Below are positions 60,163-64,000 of a stretch of DNA of 64,000 bases, piece after piece; position 1 is the first letter of the stretch; the number at the start of each line of letters is the position of its first letter. Position numbers and translations under genes: made by a program. Source of the DNA: Paraktedonobacter carboxidivorans (GTDB lineage: Bacteria; Chloroflexota; Ktedonobacteria; Ktedonobacterales; Ktedonobacteraceae); the NCBI GenBank assembly GCA_041156125.1, contig JBEVTI010000031.1, positions 5,736 through 69,735 of the forward strand, read 5' to 3'. The notes beneath the pieces are model-generated. The model did not search any database. It saw only the letters and a list, made by a program, of their open reading frames with translations, and was not told the origin of the DNA.

Positions 60163-60265
60163 TTTTGCTCAGAACCCCCCCAGATTTTGAGATAAGTGGC
60201 TGAGTTTGTAGGCAACTCAGCCACCTACAAACTCAGCCACTTATCAAGCGATGCGGCGGCTTTGC
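60163..60265 (+). repeat. Dispersed repeat B, copy 2 (C-tract plus hairpin)
   Basis: TTTTGCTCAGAACCCCCC, then a perfect 22-bp hairpin (60191-60212, 60224-60245) whose loop holds an extra CTCAGCCA fragment of the arm, then CAAGCGATGCGGCGGC. It matches 32221-32321 read in reverse over about 100 bp. The rest of the gap to 60557 contains a TATAAT at 60380-60385 that may belong to the xylulokinase promoter. Confidence 0.8.
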
Positions 60266-60557
60266 TGCCACTGCCTGGCATTTGCGGCTCCTTTTAACAA
60301 GCGCGGAGCAGTTTGCCAGCAGTATTTATTTGCTTGTGTGGCTGATGTTCGTAGGTAGATTTGGTATTTGTAAAATGGTTATAATGGGAAAGCAGAATTG
60401 CTGGTCTTATTCACGATTCCCACCCGCCTGGAAGGGTCTTTGGAGCAAGGCGGTGACAGGTGTGGTTCTGGGACTATACGTGTATTACCAGAATTTTTTG
60501 ACAGAATGGAATTGGCAGTACAATTCCGGCGGAAGTAATCAAAGGAGACTTTAAGGA

Positions 60558-62102
60558 ATGCTGGCTCTTTTAGGTATTGATCTTGGCACTACTGGCATCA
60601 AAGCGGCACTTTTCGCGGCTGAGGATGGGAGAGTGCTGGCCTCGGCCTTTGTCGATTATCCCCTCTATCATCCACAGCCAGGCTGGGCGGAGCAGAATCC
60701 GGCTGATTGGTGGCAGGGGACGCTCACGGCTATACGCGCGTGCATGCAAGAGGGCGCGCAAGCTGGCGTGCAGGCGGAGGATGTGCGCGGGCTTGGCCTC
60801 TCTGGTCAGATGCATGGTGTAGTGTTGCTCGATGAAAATGCGCAGGTCTTGCGCCCGTGTATTATCTGGGCTGATCAGCGCAGCGACGAGCAGTGTCGCT
60901 GGATTACCGAGCGCGTGGGCCTGGCCAGGTTAATTGAGTATGTCAGCAATCCGGCCCTGCCTGGCTTTTCCGCTCCCAAGGCGCTGTGGGTACGCGATCA
61001 CGAGCCGGAGATTTTCGCCCGCGCCCGCCTGCTCTTGCTGCCCAAGGACTATATTCGCTATCGCCTAACTGGCATCGCGGCCATGGAGATCTCAGACGCG
61101 GCTGGTACCTGTTTGCTGAATGTGAAGCAGGGTACCTGGTCGCGTGAACTTCTGGAGGCGCTTGACTTTGCTCCCACTCTGTTGCCACCGGTGATTCCAG
61201 CTGATACCGTGGCGGGCACGATTACAGAGGAGGTCGCGGCCCTGACTGGCTTGCGCGCTGGTACGCCAGTAGCTGGAGGGGGAGCTGATAATGCGTGCGG
61301 AGCTGTGGGCAATGGCGTCGTGCGCGCGGGCCTGGCACTGGTCTCAATTGGCACCAGCGGCGTCGTGCTGGTACACGCGGATACCCCGCAGGTCGATACC
61401 TCCAGCCCGGTGCCCAGGGTTCATACCTTTAACCACGCGGTTCCCGGGGCCTGGTATCTGATGGGTGTTACGCAGAGCGCGGGTCTGTCGCTGCGCTGGT
61501 TGCGCGATAACCTGGGCTTGCCGGAACGCGCACTGGAGCGCTGGACGGGCCTGGACGCCTACGATCTGCTGGCCAGAGAGGCAGCGAACGCGCCGGCAGG
61601 TAGTGGTGGTCTCTTCTTTCTGCCCTATTTACAGGGCGAGCGCACGCCTCATCTCGATCCTTATGCTCGCGGTGGCTGGATCGGGCTGAGCGCGAGCCAC
61701 GATCGCCGTCACCTGGTACGCTCTGTCCTGGAGGGCGTGGCCTTTAGTCTGAGAGATTGCTTCGCGCTTATCAAGGAGCAGGGGTTGAGCATCGAGCAGG
61801 TGCGCGCGACCGGTGGTGGAGCGAAAAGCCTGGTCTGGCGCCAGATTATCGCTGATGTTTTGAATGTAGAACTGGTTACGACCAGCGCGCAAGAGGGGCC
61901 AGCATTTGGCGCGGCTCTCCTGGCCGGGGTTGCTGGCGGGGTCTATGACTCTATTCAGCAAGCATGTGAGTTGACTGTGCATGTCGTTGAGCATACCACA
62001 CCCGAACCTCAGCGTGTTGCTCTCTATGCTCGCGCCTATGAAACATACAGCGCGCTCTATCCAGCACTCAAACCGCTTTTGTCGCATCCGCTAACAGAGT
62101 AG
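60558..62102 (+). CDS. xylB: Xylulokinase
   Basis: A 514-residue FGGY-family sugar kinase phosphorylating D-xylulose to xylulose-5-phosphate. N-terminal phosphate motif LLGIDLGTTGIKAALFAAED, GLSGQMHGVVLLDENAQVLR near 78 with the MHG motif typical of xylulokinase, PCIIWADQRSDEQC with the catalytic Asp, PGFSAPKALWVRDHEPEIF, VSIGTSGVV, RTPHLDPYARGGWIGL and the final ATGGGAKSLVWRQIIADVLN. AAAGGAG lies about 10 bases upstream. No xylose isomerase or transporter is nearby. Other pentulose or sugar kinases of the FGGY family are possible but less likely. Confidence 0.92.
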   Translation: MLALLGIDLGTTGIKAALFAAEDGRVLASAFVDYPLYHPQPGWAEQNPADWWQGTLTAIRACMQEGAQAGVQAEDVRGLGLSGQMHGVVLLDENAQVLRPCIIWADQRSDEQCRWITERVGLARLIEYVSNPALPGFSAPKALWVRDHEPEIFARARLLLLPKDYIRYRLTGIAAMEISDAAGTCLLNVKQGTWSRELLEALDFAPTLLPPVIPADTVAGTITEEVAALTGLRAGTPVAGGGADNACGAVGNGVVRAGLALVSIGTSGVVLVHADTPQVDTSSPVPRVHTFNHAVPGAWYLMGVTQSAGLSLRWLRDNLGLPERALERWTGLDAYDLLAREAANAPAGSGGLFFLPYLQGERTPHLDPYARGGWIGLSASHDRRHLVRSVLEGVAFSLRDCFALIKEQGLSIEQVRATGGGAKSLVWRQIIADVLNVELVTTSAQEGPAFGAALLAGVAGGVYDSIQQACELTVHVVEHTTPEPQRVALYARAYETYSALYPALKPLLSHPLTE

Positions 62103-62145
62103 ATATGTACACGGCTTTAAGGCTTTTACCATCCATTCGTCGCAT

Positions 62146-62179
62146 ATAGGTAAAAATACCTATGAATAGCGTTTATAAT
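62146..62179 (+). promoter_or_regulatory. Promoter/operator candidate before the deacetylase gene
   Basis: Inverted repeat ATAGGTA-AAAA-TACCTAT at 62146-62163 overlaps the place of a -35 box for the TATAAT at 62174-62179. Start codon is 41 bases further. A repressor site is possible. Confidence 0.4.
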
Positions 62180-62220
62180 AGAGTAAGAAAAGTTTTCTAT
62201 ATGGATGGGAATCGCTCTAT

Positions 62221-63810
62221 ATGCCTACATCTAACAAAATGCCGCTTTCAGAACGGGAGACACGGCTGACAAAAGCCGTGATGCCACGTGGTTGGTTGAG
62301 AAAGCGGCCAATTGAAGAGAGAGATACGCAGCTTACGCAATGCGCTGAGGTAAGGGAGCAGGTAGCGAGAATTGGCAAGAGCGGAGCGCAGGAGAATTAC
62401 GCGCGGAGTCGAGCAAGGTTGCGCGCGTCTCGCGGTCGGTCGGTCGATTTACAGGAGCCGCAAAAGCGTCGCCGCCGCTGGCTGGTCTTGCTGGCGATCT
62501 CGGTGCTTGTCCTGGTCTGTCTGGGCATATTCATTAGTTTCCCACTACTACGCAAAGTATCTCCCCTTGCGCCCGCGCCAGATACATCGTTAGAGCACGC
62601 GCTACATCCTCAGATAACACCAGACAATTCAACGGCAATTGGCGGAACTGTAGAGCGTTTTATGAGCAGCATGCAGCAAAAGGACTGGTCCACTCTCTGG
62701 AGAATGTTATCCCCAGATGCTCAGCTACTCTGGCAGGGTGAGCAGGATTTCATGCATTTCGAGCAGAGCAAATTTGGCGCGTTGACCCTGCGCAACTATA
62801 AGCAGGGCCAGGCAGTTATCAGCACTCCCTGGCTTGATCCTGATACTACACATATCTATAGCAGCGCCGCGCTTGTGAATGTTTCGTTGCTGGCTTCGGC
62901 TCCAGCGGGTCTGCTGACTGGACCCTCGCAGCAGGACCTGAAGGGGGGCCTGTTCAAGGGCACCGCCTTCGCGCTTGTGCAGGTCGGCCAGAACTGGCAG
63001 GTAGCCCTGGCCGGGCCAGCGGATCTGGATGCGCCTGTGCTGGTACCCGCCAGACCTCCGGTCAGCCACCTGCTGATCCCGATCTACATGTATCACCATA
63101 TTTCTAATCTGCCAACTCACAATCAGCTTGATTTTAGTCTGACCGTTACTCTTACCGATTTTAACGCGCAATTGAACTGGATGCAGCAGCAAGGGTATCA
63201 CGCGATTACCATGACTGAACTCTTTGACGCTTTCTATGATGGGAAGGCGCTACCCTCCAGGCCGATGATTCTGACCTTTGACGATGGCTATGCTGATGTT
63301 TATACTTATGCTCTACCAGCTCTGCTGGCTCATCATTATCGCGGGGTCTTCTATATTATCACTGGCATGATTGGTGGCAGCTATGTCAGTTGGAAAGAGG
63401 TGCGTGATCTGGATCGTTCGGGTATGCAAATTGCTTCGCACACGGTCCACCATATCAACCTGGGCCAGCCACCAGCCGGCACTACCGTCCAGAACGAACT
63501 GGTGAAATCCAAGGCGAAACTGGAATCTATCCTCAAAGAGCCAATCCAATTCTTCTGTTATCCCACTGGCGAACCTTTTCATCATGATACACTGGCCGAG
63601 CAGCAGATCGTGCTCAATGATCTTTTTAACGACGGCTATCTCGGCGCGACCCTCGATCCTGCCAGTTTTAACTCCGCTTTACAAAACTCCGCGCTGCCCT
63701 ATGAAATGCCGCGTATCCGCGTCAGCGGTGGCGAAAATCTGAGCGAGTTTGTGGGCATCCTCCTCGCGACCCTGCGGGCTGATGCTGTGCGCTTGAAAGC
63801 CCTTAAATAG
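62221..63810 (+). CDS. Membrane-anchored polysaccharide deacetylase (carbohydrate esterase 4)
   Basis: A 529-residue protein. A basic cytoplasmic head of about 88 residues is followed by one membrane helix (RWLVLLAISVLVLVCLGIFI) near 90-110. Outside there is an NTF2-like domain (about 140-275, VERFMSSMQQKDWSTLWRML) and a NodB domain (about 285-529): IYMYHHISNLP, TFDDGYADVYTYALPALLAH with the metal Asp, ASHTVHHINLG with the zinc His residues, and FFCYPTGEPFHHDTL. It should remove acetyl groups from a cell-wall or exopolysaccharide amino sugar. The start has only a weak GGATGGGA site. Confidence 0.88.
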   Translation: MPTSNKMPLSERETRLTKAVMPRGWLRKRPIEERDTQLTQCAEVREQVARIGKSGAQENYARSRARLRASRGRSVDLQEPQKRRRRWLVLLAISVLVLVCLGIFISFPLLRKVSPLAPAPDTSLEHALHPQITPDNSTAIGGTVERFMSSMQQKDWSTLWRMLSPDAQLLWQGEQDFMHFEQSKFGALTLRNYKQGQAVISTPWLDPDTTHIYSSAALVNVSLLASAPAGLLTGPSQQDLKGGLFKGTAFALVQVGQNWQVALAGPADLDAPVLVPARPPVSHLLIPIYMYHHISNLPTHNQLDFSLTVTLTDFNAQLNWMQQQGYHAITMTELFDAFYDGKALPSRPMILTFDDGYADVYTYALPALLAHHYRGVFYIITGMIGGSYVSWKEVRDLDRSGMQIASHTVHHINLGQPPAGTTVQNELVKSKAKLESILKEPIQFFCYPTGEPFHHDTLAEQQIVLNDLFNDGYLGATLDPASFNSALQNSALPYEMPRIRVSGGENLSEFVGILLATLRADAVRLKALK

Positions 63811-63818
63811 AGGGACTA

Positions 63819-64000
63819 CCCATGACTCCATTGGGAAATGGCATAGGAGGAAGCATGGCGCAAGAAGCGCCAAAGAAGCAGAGACACTCCAGCGCTTCTG
63901 CCCCCTTTCCCCTGTATTGCCCATGACTCCATTGGGAAATGGCATAGGAGGAAGCATGGCGCAAGAAGCGCCAAAGAAGCAGAGACACTCCAGCGCTTCT
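63819..64000 (+). repeat. 101-bp tandem duplication with duplicated ribosome site and start codon
   Basis: The 81 bases 63819-63899 recur identically at 63920-64000, a period of 101 bp. Each copy contains AGGAGG followed by ATG (63855 and 63956) and a small hairpin GGCGC-AAGAA-GCGCC. From the first ATG a 23-codon ORF ends at 63926. Confidence 0.9.
63956..64000 (+). CDS. Start of a gene cut by the window edge
   Basis: AGGAGG lies 5 bases before the ATG, and the frame reads MAQEAPKKQRHSSAS to the window end. Only 15 codons are visible, so nothing can be said about its product. The same 15 codons are duplicated 101 bp upstream, where the frame ends after 23 codons. Confidence 0.45.
   Translation, partial: MAQEAPKKQRHSSAS

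Noticed and set aside
60282..60554. 90-codon ORF before xylulokinase
   Set aside because: No ribosome site, odd composition, overlaps the likely promoter; not supported as a gene.

Overview
The window looks like chromosome of a soil bacterium of the phylum Chloroflexota, most likely class Ktedonobacteria. This rests on the gene repertoire (several Ser/Thr kinases with long disordered linkers, a MalT-like LuxR activator, an ECF42-type sigma factor beside a DGPF protein, HTH-TPR regulators, many very long perfect hairpins between genes) and not on any rRNA, since I see no rRNA or tRNA gene here. Start codons are mixed ATG/GTG/TTG with good AGGAGG-type ribosome sites.

Layout. 1-9.5 kb: the tail of a class V aminotransferase, two membrane Ser/Thr protein kinases, an aromatic amino acid decarboxylase, a YCF48-like repeat lipoprotein, a zinc-ribbon membrane protein and a GNAT remnant. 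9.6-14.6 kb: two adjacent DUF4386 membrane paralogues, a small unknown protein and a large LuxR/MalT-type activator. 14.6-27.4 kb: an amino-sugar/cell-wall recycling region (NagZ-type GH3, BadF-type MurNAc/GlcNAc kinase, MurQ, GntR/UTRA regulator, divergent NagA), followed by a complete oligopeptide-type ABC importer; the importer promoter carries a good DasR/NagR-like operator, so the two blocks are probably one regulon. 27.9-39.3 kb: an excisionase-like HTH protein behind a strong promoter, a 1150-residue beta-CASP metallo-hydrolase with a triplicated C-terminal domain, a DUF3267 protease/membrane protein/HTH trio, a choice-of-anchor P-like secreted protein, an aldo/keto reductase pseudogene, trehalose-6-phosphatase and a UvrD-like helicase. 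39.7-48.7 kb: an immunity-like protein convergent with a tightly overlapped operon SWIM - DUF5691 - MoxR AAA+ - Uma2 - DUF5682 - VWA; this is the most system-like block. 48.8-64 kb: an HTH-TPR pseudogene, ECF42 sigma plus DGPF partner, XRE-GAF-like regulator, two paralogous coiled-coil/PGYPPYP proteins, a TIR-VWA fusion next to a Rieske oxygenase, a phosphofructokinase with PPi-type residues, xylulokinase, a polysaccharide deacetylase, and a 101-bp tandem duplication at the window edge.

Between the genes there is an unusual amount of structured DNA: about fifteen long inverted repeats (13-32 bp arms, mostly perfect), two families in which hairpin plus flank recur at distant sites, often beside a C4-A-C4 tract, and a 150-175 bp MITE-like element present twice in opposite orientation with target-site duplications. 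The best candidates for undescribed biology are the MoxR/VWA/DUF5682/DUF5691/SWIM operon, the TIR-VWA fusion, the hairpin/C-tract family and the triplicated beta-CASP tail.
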